From UBA5177 sp002413265 (lineage in GTDB: Bacteria; Chloroflexota; UBA5177), in NCBI GenBank assembly GCA_036752825.1, contig DAIORV010000128.1, positions 1 to 6,259 on the forward strand: a stretch of 6,259 nucleotides of DNA, written 5' to 3'. Positions within the stretch are counted from its first letter, which is position 1, and each line of letters begins with the position of its first letter. This document shows positions 1 through 5,619 of this stretch, one piece after another. Made by a program: the position numbers and the translations under genes. The notes beneath the pieces were generated by a model. It made no database searches. It saw only the letters and a program-made list of their open reading frames with translations, and was not told the DNA's origin.

Positions 1-20
1 CTGACGCCGGGAGGCGCGTC

Positions 21-473
21 ATGAGAATCGAAGCCGTGGAACAGGAGCTGCTCGCCCCCGAAATCATGACTCTGGCGAAGTCGCTTCCGGATCCGGAGTC
101 GCGAGAGAAATACCTGGCTCTGCACGAGGCGGTGCGCGACGGCGAGGTCGGGGAAGATCTTCTCGGGCATCTGGGGACGCTGCTCGAGATCAGCCTCGAG
201 AGCGGACGGGTGCGTCACTTCTACGGAGCCGATGGCGAGCAGACCCTGGTCAAGCTGTTCAGAAGGACTCCCACCGGGAAGGCTCTGAGTGGGGCGGCGC
301 ACGACGTGAGCGAATCGCTGGCCGGGCTGCAGGGCCAGGTGCTGGAGGAGGTGAAGGTATCGGCTCTGGGCCCCAGCAGCTACAGCGTGACGATCGATAC
401 CGATCGCTGCCAGCTCACGATGCGGATCGATCGCGGGGGTGTGCGGCTGGAGAATGTCGCAGTAGGCATTTAG
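21..473 (+). CDS. Conserved-looking hypothetical protein, 150 aa
   Basis: I do not recognise this protein and assign no function. The start at 21 is supported by GGGAGG at 9-14, six bases upstream. A TGA at 2-4 may be the end of a preceding gene, in which case this is a downstream member of an operon cut by the window edge. The protein is soluble, with no signal peptide or membrane segment. Residues 1-65 are acidic and probably helical (EAVEQELLAPE, REKYLALHEAVRDGE). A short element RHFYGADGEQTLVKLFRRTPTGKAL follows in pieces at about 65-89. The last 45 residues alternate in a way typical of beta strands (VKVSALGPSSYSVTI, LTMRIDRGGVRLENV). There is one cysteine, Cys130. High GC at third codon positions supports it as a real gene. 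It could be a small accessory or chaperone-like protein, but that is a guess. Confidence 0.72.
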   Translation: MRIEAVEQELLAPEIMTLAKSLPDPESREKYLALHEAVRDGEVGEDLLGHLGTLLEISLESGRVRHFYGADGEQTLVKLFRRTPTGKALSGAAHDVSESLAGLQGQVLEEVKVSALGPSSYSVTIDTDRCQLTMRIDRGGVRLENVAVGI

Positions 474-571
474 AGGTGCGGGCTGAATCGCACAAGTTCG
501 GCAGCTGTAAGAGAATGGCAGAACGTGCTGGTGCCTGTGCCGCATTTACCGGCCCGCTCGGGGAGATTGAT

Positions 572-584
572 CCGCCTCAGGCGG
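572..584. terminator. Possible weak hairpin terminator
   Basis: CCGCC and GGCGG form a five-pair GC stem around a three-base loop (TCA). CTTCCTATTT follows, which is only modestly T-rich. The hairpin lies about 100 nt downstream of the first gene, so it could end that transcript. The stem is short and the T tract is interrupted, so this is weak. Confidence 0.25.
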
Positions 585-657
585 CTTCCTATTTACCAGG
601 GGGACTAGGGGCGGCGCCACTTGACGTCCCATCCAAAGTACGGCAAGCGCCTCTCCG

Positions 658-865
658 TTAGAGCGCGGTTAGCGTTACATGCGTCTGCGACGAGCTATAT
701 ATCCACACAGCCCCGCCGACGTACAAGGTCTTCGTCTCGACGTAAACATTTTCGGCAGGCAACCACCGGTATCCAGTCACGCCGAATCGGTAGCGTGGTC
801 ACGTCCATGAAGGGGTTGCCAACGATATTCCATCCGGAGTGCGTGCCTGTACCTGCCCGGTCGGT
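658..865 (-). pseudogene. Possible frameshifted remnant of a protein-coding gene
   Basis: Read on the minus strand, 865 down to 797 encodes a stretch containing SGWNIVGNPFMDVT. After a one-base frame change near 798, the reading continues to a TAA at 658-660 with GVTGYRWLPAENVYVETK and then LYVGGAVWIYSSSQ. The hydrophobic and aromatic alternation looks like a beta-rich secreted or surface protein rather than random translation. Each frame alone is closed by stops (TGA at 799-801 in one, TAG at 866-868 in the other), so a single intact gene is excluded. I have no family match. A chance resemblance is quite possible, and the claim rests only on protein-like appearance in two abutting frames. 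Confidence 0.17.
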
Positions 866-1209
866 CTACGGTTCCGGAGTCGTTTAGGCGTGCGGCTGTG
901 GCCCGGGAAAGTAAGACCAATGCCGTCACAGCCTGTCTCCGCTTCCCCGCCGTAAGCCTCCATATGGGCCGTCGGTGCATGCGTAGACCTCGTAAGAGAT
1001 GTGCACTCTATGAGCACTTATGTCAGCGACGATTCCGTTTTACACAACCGGACACACTTCACCTTTGAAGTGGTCGTATAGGCCCGGTACGCCGATAATT
1101 GAAGCACAGGCATCTACACGATACCAACTCAATTGACTTGTGAACACCGCGGGCAAGAGATGCGGTGAAGAATTTGCAATTGAGAACTGCGCCTGGCATG
1201 ATGACGAAA

Positions 1210-1238
1210 GTAACAAATCTGTCGACTCACAGTAGAAT
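1210..1238 (+). promoter_or_regulatory. Candidate sigma-70 promoter for the peptidase gene
   Basis: GTAACA at 1210-1215 (four of six bases match TTGACA) is 17 bases from TAGAAT at 1233-1238 (five of six match TATAAT). A start near 1245 would give a leader of about 135 nt before the peptidase ATG at 1381. The same -10 hexamer, TAGAAT, occurs in the better promoter at 3215-3243. The -35 is only fair, and in a phylum with different promoter rules this could be wrong. Confidence 0.4.
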
Positions 1239-1250
1239 CGATGTCTCTGT

Positions 1251-1257
1251 AAGGAGG
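1251..1257 (+). promoter_or_regulatory. Strong Shine-Dalgarno-like site in the leader, far from the gene start
   Basis: AAGGAGG is a near-perfect anti-16S match but directly abuts an ATG at 1258, too close for efficient initiation there. That ATG is in frame with the peptidase and would add 41 residues that hide the signal peptide. A GTG at 1269 is 12 bases from the site's core and opens a different frame that overlaps the peptidase start. It may be a decoy or leader-peptide site, or chance. Confidence 0.25.
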
Positions 1258-1380
1258 ATGACGCACCTGTGGCTTCAGGGCTCGCGAGGCCCGTTGCTCG
1301 TATGCGGGTCACGGCAGCATCCGTGCCCCGCATTTTCAAGTATTTATCCCCGGCCCGTACCGGTAACAAGGAGAGGACCT

Positions 1381-2487
1381 ATGAAAAAACTTGCAATCTT
1401 CGCGATGGCCGCTGCTGCCATTGGGGCGCAGGCAGTACCGGTTCACGCACAGCAGATGAACAACAATGGCGTTGTGTGGTGGCAGTACGCAGCGAGCTCA
1501 ATCACCATCCAATCGCAGCCGACAGCGGCGGATCTATCGTACTATGCCCCACCCGTCCAGAATCAGGATCCCAACAACATCGGCCTGAACTCTTGCTCCG
1601 CATGGACGTCTGGAGAGGATCACTACTGGCTCGCATACTTCGATTACGGGAACCAGTACTCCCCGGGATTCGCTCCGATGTATACCTACACTCGGCTCAA
1701 CGGCCACCAATCTAGCACGACGACTGCCGTTACCGACAACTTTTACTACATGGTCCATGACGGTCAGGACACGATCAACGAGTACCCGAGCCTCTCAGCG
1801 AACGGGAACGTCTGGGACGCGAAGTACAACTACTACCAAACTCCTGCGATCACTTCCAACCACAAGCTCTACAGCTATGGGCGAATTTACAACGACAGCG
1901 GCAGCAAATTCGTTTCCGAGCTCAAGGAGCTGATCAACTACGCTTACCCGGCCGTGCTGGTGATACCGTATTACAACGATATCGCTCACGTCACCGCGCC
2001 GAGCTACCTGGTCAACGGGCCGACCTCGGACCGCACGGCTAACTCCGCTCACGCTGTCCTTGCCTCCAAATACGATAGCGCAGGGGTCTGGTTCCAGAAC
2101 ACATATGGGACCGTTTACGGAAAGAGCGGGTGGGCTGAGCTCTCCTGGAGCTACGTTTCTACTTACGTGACGGATCTCTTTTGGGCCTGGGATGCACGGG
2201 GCTCCAATGTATTCGAGCTGAACGGCCAAACCACTCCAGCATCTCTGCCAATGAACACAGCGTTGACCAGCGCCGGCGCGACTAGTTCGCCTGCCGAGCC
2301 CACACTGGGCGGCCGTGGCATATCGGACGACGGCGTGACGAGCGCACGTGCTGCCCTCCCAGGCACCCCTCCGGGCGATCCCCGTTTTGGAGGACGTGAC
2401 CTGCGACCAGACGAGCAGAACGCCCAAAACACCTTTACGACAGGGCCGCCGCTCGGTCCCCGACCGCTTGTTATGGTTCACAGATAA
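1381..2487 (+). CDS. Exported papain-like (C1A family) cysteine peptidase, 368 aa
   Basis: It likely cleaves peptide bonds in the periplasm or outside the cell. The start at 1381 is chosen because AAGGAG at 1368-1373 is seven bases away and the protein then opens with a classic signal peptide (MKKL, an Ala-rich core, cleavage after VHA at residue 23). In-frame starts further upstream would bury it. The C1A triad can be placed in order: Gln62 in PPVQNQ (oxyanion hole), Cys72 in NSCSAW (nucleophile), His224 in NSAHAVLASKYD, and Asn240 in QNTYGTVYGKSGW, matching the papain NSWG..WG.nGy block. Cys72 is the only cysteine, so there are no disulfides. Only about 37 residues separate the signal peptide from Gln62, so the usual inhibitory propeptide is absent. 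Residues from about 283 to 368 form a Gly/Pro/Thr-rich tail that looks disordered. The core is unusually rich in Tyr, Asn, Ser and Trp. The exact substrate is unknown, and activity is inferred only from the motifs. Confidence 0.82.
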   Translation: MKKLAIFAMAAAAIGAQAVPVHAQQMNNNGVVWWQYAASSITIQSQPTAADLSYYAPPVQNQDPNNIGLNSCSAWTSGEDHYWLAYFDYGNQYSPGFAPMYTYTRLNGHQSSTTTAVTDNFYYMVHDGQDTINEYPSLSANGNVWDAKYNYYQTPAITSNHKLYSYGRIYNDSGSKFVSELKELINYAYPAVLVIPYYNDIAHVTAPSYLVNGPTSDRTANSAHAVLASKYDSAGVWFQNTYGTVYGKSGWAELSWSYVSTYVTDLFWAWDARGSNVFELNGQTTPASLPMNTALTSAGATSSPAEPTLGGRGISDDGVTSARAALPGTPPGDPRFGGRDLRPDEQNAQNTFTTGPPLGPRPLVMVHR

Positions 2488-2518
2488 TTAAGGCGTAGAC
2501 AGTATCGATAGTCACCGG

Positions 2519-2559
2519 GGGGCGGCGTGTCTGTGCGGAGCCAACAGGGACGCCGACCC
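2519..2559 (+). promoter_or_regulatory. Long imperfect intergenic hairpin between the two exported-protein genes
   Basis: The arms 2524-2534 (GGCGTGTCTGT) and 2544-2554 (ACAGGGACGCC) pair around a nine-base loop with one mismatch and one G-U pair. Outside them, 2523 pairs with 2555 and GGG at 2519-2521 pairs with CCC at 2557-2559, past one mismatch. No T run follows, so a simple intrinsic terminator is unlikely. It could slow RNA decay or partly block read-through, giving the two genes different expression levels. Confidence 0.45.
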
Positions 2560-2600
2560 GCCGTTGTGTGATGGAAGAGTGGTTCGAGGTAGGAGAAGGT

Positions 2601-3164
2601 ATGAAGTTTACGTTTTTTCGAAGTGTGAGTCTTGTGCTTGCTGTGGCCGCGAGCGTCTCAATGACCTCGCACGCAAACGGTCTCCAGCAGATCTCCAAGT
2701 GCAAGCTACGCTTTCGATCGGGAAGTGAAGCGTGTTACGCCCCCCGGGATGCACTCGCTGCGCAGGCCCGCTTTGGCGGTGCGCCTTTCAATCCTTCAGC
2801 GGTGGTCAAGAAGGCATCGCGGCTCGCTTTGACACAGGTGATCGTCAGCGGCGTCGGGACCTCGAAGCACGTTCAGATTCACTACCTCTATGGGCAGATG
2901 CCGAATGGGCAGAAAGCGATTCCTGGCCCTTCCCCCACCGAGCCCAGGTTTATGGTTGTGCAAGAGGTCAAGGGACAGGTCGTTCCTCTAACTCCTACAC
3001 TCCACCGGGCAATAATCGCCGGCATTTTGCGCCTTCCCTGGACCTTTACGGGATACAGCCGTAGCGCGAACAGCTCTCTGGTCATCGTATCCAACGTCGC
3101 TCGCAAGACGATCAAGACGGTTGGCCAGGCGCTCCTCGCATTGCTGAGAGGTCGGGGGAAGTAA
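2601..3164 (+). CDS. Exported protein of unknown function, 187 aa, basic C-terminus
   Basis: I do not recognise the family. The start at 2601 is preferred over the earlier in-frame GTG at 2568: AGGAG at 2591-2595 sits five bases upstream, and the product then begins with a signal peptide (MKFTFFRSVS, hydrophobic core LVLAVAASVS, likely cleavage after SHA at residue 25). The mature protein has two cysteines, Cys34 and Cys45, close enough for a small disulfide loop. The middle (about 77-165) alternates like beta strands: LTQVIVSGVG, KHVQIHYLYGQMP, RFMVVQEVKG, SLVIVS. The last 20 residues form a basic, amphipathic segment (RKTIKTVGQ, then ALLALL, then RGRGK) with six Arg/Lys. It lies 113 bases after the peptidase on the same strand with no clear terminator between them, so the two are probably co-transcribed. 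A role as inhibitor, chaperone or substrate of the peptidase is possible but not shown. Confidence 0.72.
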   Translation: MKFTFFRSVSLVLAVAASVSMTSHANGLQQISKCKLRFRSGSEACYAPRDALAAQARFGGAPFNPSAVVKKASRLALTQVIVSGVGTSKHVQIHYLYGQMPNGQKAIPGPSPTEPRFMVVQEVKGQVVPLTPTLHRAIIAGILRLPWTFTGYSRSANSSLVIVSNVARKTIKTVGQALLALLRGRGK

Positions 3165-3214
3165 ACAACTGCAGGCGGCACGCGTCCCGCCGTCCTTCGC
3201 ATCCATGCAGGCTT

Positions 3215-3243
3215 TTGCTAGAAGAGCCGTTCGGCTGTAGAAT
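3215..3243 (+). promoter_or_regulatory. Sigma-70-like promoter of the PadR gene
   Basis: TTGCTA at 3215-3220 (four of six consensus bases) and TAGAAT at 3238-3243 (five of six) are separated by exactly 17 bases. A small inverted repeat, AGCCG-TT-CGGCT, lies within the spacer at 3225-3236. The -10 box runs directly into the inverted repeat at 3244, so a bound repressor would cover the transcription start. Confidence 0.62.
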
Positions 3244-3265
3244 ACGATATATCGCGTAATATCGT
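3244..3265. promoter_or_regulatory. Probable PadR operator: ACGATAT-N8-ATATCGT inverted repeat
   Basis: Two perfect seven-base arms, 3244-3250 and 3259-3265, flank an eight-base spacer. The left part also contains the ten-base palindrome CGATATATCG (3245-3254). An eight-base spacing between AT-rich half-sites is the arrangement known for PadR boxes (ATGT-N8-ACAT in Bacillus). The position just after the -10 and before the PadR start suggests autorepression. No second full copy was seen in the window. Confidence 0.62.
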
Positions 3266-3290
3266 TTCAACCCGTACAAGGAGCAGTTAC

Positions 3291-3926
3291 ATGTTTACCA
3301 AACGATCTCTCATTCACTTTGCCGCACACAAGGCCTGCGGGGGTTTCGGACGCCATCATCATCGGTGGGGCAAGGACGAGCCTGGGCTGGGTCACGGCTT
3401 CGGCCGTCGCTTTGGTCCGCCGCATGGCGGCCGGCGGTTTGGACGTGGAGACCTGAAGTATGTGATCCTCGACCTGCTCAAGGAGCAGCCGCGACATGGC
3501 TACGACGTCATTCGCGCGCTCGAGGAGCGCTTCCAGGGCTTTTACAGTCCAAGCCCGGGCTCCGTCTATCCAACCCTGCAGCTACTGGAGGACCGCGGCT
3601 TTGTGACCAGCAGCGAGGCGGAAGGCAAGCGGGTGTATACCATCACCGATGATGGACGGTCTTTCCTGGAGGAGCGCGCAGGAGAGGTCAACGACATCCA
3701 TGCCCGGATGCACGCGGGATGGGAAGCCTACTCAAAAGCCGACGTGCGGGCTCTGGTGCAGGACGTTCGTCATCTGGCCCAGGACTTGATGGGGCAGGTT
3801 GCAAACGGAGCCTTGCGCGACGCGGATAAGATGCGCCGGCTGCGCGAGACGATCGCGCGCGCCAAAACGGACATCGAGGCCATCTTCCGCGACGACGAAG
3901 GCACGCCTCCGTCCACCGTGCTATAA
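3291..3926 (+). CDS. PadR-family transcriptional regulator with His-rich N-terminus (YqjI-like)
   Basis: This is a DNA-binding repressor. Residues 53-125 form the PadR winged helix: GDLKYVILDLLKEQPRHGYD, then ALEERFQGFYSPSPGSVYPT, LQLLEDRGFV and the wing EGKRVYTIT. The HGYD and SPGSVYPTL motifs are family signatures. Residues 126-200 are helical and should form the dimer arm. The first 52 residues carry seven His (9, 13, 22-24, 35, 45) and Cys16 among Gly, Arg and Phe, like the metal-binding head of Escherichia coli YqjI, a nickel- and iron-linked PadR repressor. Metal or haem sensing is therefore inferred, although the head here has far fewer cysteines than YqjI. AAGGAG at 3278-3283 is seven bases before the ATG. 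The gene is likely self-repressed through the repeat at 3244-3265. No ferric reductase or metal transporter, the expected type of target, lies in the window. Length is normal for a PadR with an extension. Confidence 0.9.
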   Translation: MFTKRSLIHFAAHKACGGFGRHHHRWGKDEPGLGHGFGRRFGPPHGGRRFGRGDLKYVILDLLKEQPRHGYDVIRALEERFQGFYSPSPGSVYPTLQLLEDRGFVTSSEAEGKRVYTITDDGRSFLEERAGEVNDIHARMHAGWEAYSKADVRALVQDVRHLAQDLMGQVANGALRDADKMRRLRETIARAKTDIEAIFRDDEGTPPSTVL

Positions 3927-3962
3927 ATCGCGAAGCCAGGCGTATTCGTTTCCGGAGAGGAC

Positions 3963-4310
3963 ATGGGCATCCGGTTCAAGGAGCAGCACACGATACCCTC
4001 CGACGCACTTCCAAGAGACAGTGCTATAAATGCCGCCGTGAACGCTTGTCCCGGTTTGGACGGACGCGAGAACATTGGCGCTCGCTACGGCAGCATGACC
4101 AATGACGGCATGTACACGCTCATCCCGTCGACCGGAGAGCGCATCTATGCCGCTCGGGATCGTCTCGTCTGGCTCATGAGAGTCAGTGATGTGGAGGTCC
4201 CGTCGTTCGCTCCGGGCTCCAAGCTCCCGCCACAGGTGGGCTTGAACGTCGTGATAGACGCCGTGACCGGAGAGTACCTGTTCGCTTACTCCGGGTCCGC
4301 CGGCGACTGA
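3963..4310 (+). CDS. Hypothetical protein, 115 aa, possibly N-terminally shortened
   Basis: The function is not recognised. GGAGAGG at 3954-3960 supports the ATG at 3963, and the gene follows the PadR gene by 36 bases on the same strand, so it is probably in the same transcript. There is no signal peptide or membrane segment. Residues 40-75 read as RYGSMTNDGMYTLIP and YAARDRLVWLM. The C-terminal part (NVVIDAVTGEYLFAYSG, about 95-111) resembles the final strand pair of small PepSY-like or other secreted proteins in which a stored peptide value is followed by D..TG..L. The frame is open right back to the PadR stop at 3924-3926 and reads plausibly (VFVSGED), but lacks an ordinary start codon. 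It may thus be the remaining C-terminal half of a longer gene. The domain comparison is weak. Confidence 0.6.
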   Translation: MGIRFKEQHTIPSDALPRDSAINAAVNACPGLDGRENIGARYGSMTNDGMYTLIPSTGERIYAARDRLVWLMRVSDVEVPSFAPGSKLPPQVGLNVVIDAVTGEYLFAYSGSAGD

Positions 4311-4321
4311 GTCGAGCTCAG
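4307..4321. repeat. Small inverted repeat across the two convergent stop codons
   Basis: CTGAG (4307-4311) and CTCAG (4317-4321) flank the five bases TCGAG. The TGA of the plus-strand gene and the TGA of the minus-strand gene lie in opposite arms. Neither side has a T tract, so a role as a bidirectional terminator is uncertain. Confidence 0.3.
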
Positions 4322-5619
4322 GAGAAGTGCTGCAGGCTTTCCGCTTCGGCTTCCCACATCTCCTCGAACATCCCATCGAGCTCGTCCGGGGAGCAGACCG
4401 CGGCAGTGAGCGGGTCGAGCATGAGCGCGTACTTCGCGGCTTGCTTGTCTCTGCCGAGTATGGACTGGGCTACCAGTGCGTGCACCGACATGTGGGCGCG
4501 GTTGAGAGCGGCTAGCTGTTCCGGCAGCGGACCGAACCAGCAGGGTTGGACGCCATTTTCGTCGATGAGACACGCGACTTCGACGCAGCCGTCCGGCAGG
4601 TTGTCGATCAGACTGGTGTTTCGAACGTTGCCGTGGATCACTCGGGGCCGGTCGAGCTGAATGGCCTCGACGATGGTTGAGGCGTACTCCTGGCTCCGCT
4701 CCATCGGTATGGGACGCGTGCCGTCGAGCATTTCTTCGATGTGTCGGTCGTTGTCGCGCCGCCAGCTAGGCCAGTTGTGGGCGTAGAACCCGCTCTCGCC
4801 GCGGTAGCCGGAGCGAGTGTAGCGCTCGACCAGATCGGGTCGCTTCCGGAAGTACGGGACGTACTCGGAGAAATGGCCGCTGCTCTCGGTCGGGAAGGCG
4901 CCGAAGTGGAGCAGCATCTCGAAACGGACCGGGTCCTGGTCGTAGATCTCAGGATCTCGAGCGCGCTCTCGTAGGCGCGGGATCAGATCGACGCCATCGA
5001 ACTTCAGCTCAATGAACCACGAGTTATGATTGATGCCGGCGCAGCGCCAGCGCAGCTCGCCGTAGGGCACGTCGAGATAGGTGGCCAGGAGGCGGCTGGT
5101 GCTCTGGACGCTGTGGCAAAGGCCAACGGTGCGCATCGAGGTAGCAGTGAGCGCGACGAAGGTCAGGATGCTCATGGGGTTGGTGTAGTTCAGAACCCAG
5201 GCGCGCGGGCACAGTCGCTCGCAGTCGCGCAAAATTTCGAGCCAGACCGGGCCGGTGCGGAGCGCCTTGAAGATTCCGCCGGGGCCGATGGTGTCGCCGA
5301 TGCACTGATCGACGCCGTATCTCAAGGGAATCTCGTAGTCGTGCTCGACGTTGGCCAGTCCGGCGACCTCGACGGTGTTCACGACAAAGTCGCTGCCTTC
5401 CAGCAGCTGCCGGCGGTCCGTCGAGGCGGCCACGTTCCAGGATTTCCCCGAAATCTCGACCAGCTTCTCGGCCATGCGGCGGGCCAGATCGAGCCGGCGC
5501 TCGTCGATGTCGACCAGACGGAATTCGCCGGCGTCTAAGCCCTCGACCGCCAGGATGTCGGTCATGATCTGACGGGCGAAGACGGCGCTTCCTGCTCCGA
5601 TGAAGGTCACATTGGTCAT
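4318..5619 (-). CDS. Glycoside hydrolase family 4, alpha-galactosidase-like, 433 aa
   Basis: GH4 enzymes work in the cytoplasm by an NAD- and divalent-metal-dependent oxidation, elimination and re-addition mechanism. The Rossmann site GAGSAVF (8-14) is followed by the acidic residue Asp37 in LVDIDERRL. Further family blocks are NTVEVAG (81-87), GGIFKALRTGP (114-124), NYTNPM (144-149), CHSVQ (168-172), GINHNSWF (195-202) and GHFSEYVPYF (248-257). Cys168 and His198 are the expected metal ligands, and Tyr253 lies in the motif that carries the catalytic base. The CHSV signature is that of GH4 alpha-galactosidases, whereas alpha-glucosidases, glucuronidases and phosphoglycosidases differ at this site. 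Length is near the family norm (MelA about 450). The ATG overlaps the TPR stop as ATGA, and GAGGA (minus strand, 5626-5630) lies six bases upstream, so it is translationally coupled. No sugar transporter is in view, and true substrate specificity is unproven. The symbol melA is not assigned because divergence is high. Confidence 0.9.
   Translation of the reverse strand: MTNVTFIGAGSAVFARQIMTDILAVEGLDAGEFRLVDIDERRLDLARRMAEKLVEISGKSWNVAASTDRRQLLEGSDFVVNTVEVAGLANVEHDYEIPLRYGVDQCIGDTIGPGGIFKALRTGPVWLEILRDCERLCPRAWVLNYTNPMSILTFVALTATSMRTVGLCHSVQSTSRLLATYLDVPYGELRWRCAGINHNSWFIELKFDGVDLIPRLRERARDPEIYDQDPVRFEMLLHFGAFPTESSGHFSEYVPYFRKRPDLVERYTRSGYRGESGFYAHNWPSWRRDNDRHIEEMLDGTRPIPMERSQEYASTIVEAIQLDRPRVIHGNVRNTSLIDNLPDGCVEVACLIDENGVQPCWFGPLPEQLAALNRAHMSVHALVAQSILGRDKQAAKYALMLDPLTAAVCSPDELDGMFEEMWEAEAESLQHFS

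Larger units (their letters stand above)
474..1209. other. Gene-poor stretch with no intact gene supported
   Basis: About 740 bases lie between the first gene and the candidate promoter of the peptidase gene. Short open frames occur on both strands, but none has a convincing ribosome-binding site, and their products are Arg/Ser-rich or otherwise unlike normal proteins. No tRNA arms, tandem repeats or insertion-sequence ends were seen. Two things stand out: a small GC-rich hairpin at 572-584, and a minus-strand frame at 658-865 that reads like protein only if a frameshift is allowed. The base composition is more mixed than in the flanking genes, which would fit eroded or acquired DNA. Confidence 0.6.

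Noticed and set aside
1133..1161. TTGACT at 1133-1138 as a -35 box for the peptidase gene
   Set aside because: The hexamer 17 bases downstream (AGAGAT) matches the -10 consensus poorly. The pair at 1210-1238 is better.
1040..1369. A 109-codon minus-strand frame over the peptidase leader
   Set aside because: It covers the candidate promoter and leader, lacks a convincing start site and shows no motif. Part of it could belong to the possible decayed gene, but it is not a supportable gene on its own.
1795..2481. A 228-codon open frame antisense to the peptidase gene
   Set aside because: It lies opposite a gene with a signal peptide, a good ribosome site and a full catalytic motif set. Its own product is Arg/Val/Gly-rich with no recognisable motif, as expected for a shadow frame in GC-rich DNA.
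3174..3191. GGCGG-N8-CCGCC inverted repeat after the 187-aa gene, considered as a terminator
   Set aside because: The stem is only five pairs with an eight-base loop and no T tract follows.
3277..3986. CAAGGAGCAG found three times (3277, 3478, 3977)
   Set aside because: The first is the PadR ribosome-binding site, and the other two encode Lys-Glu-Gln within coding sequence. No start codon follows them at a useful distance.
3918..4031. Eleven-base direct repeat GTGCTATAAAT at 3918-3928 and 4021-4031
   Set aside because: Several 11-base matches are expected by chance in a window of this size. The copies fall in different coding contexts and no duplicated flank or inserted element lies between them.
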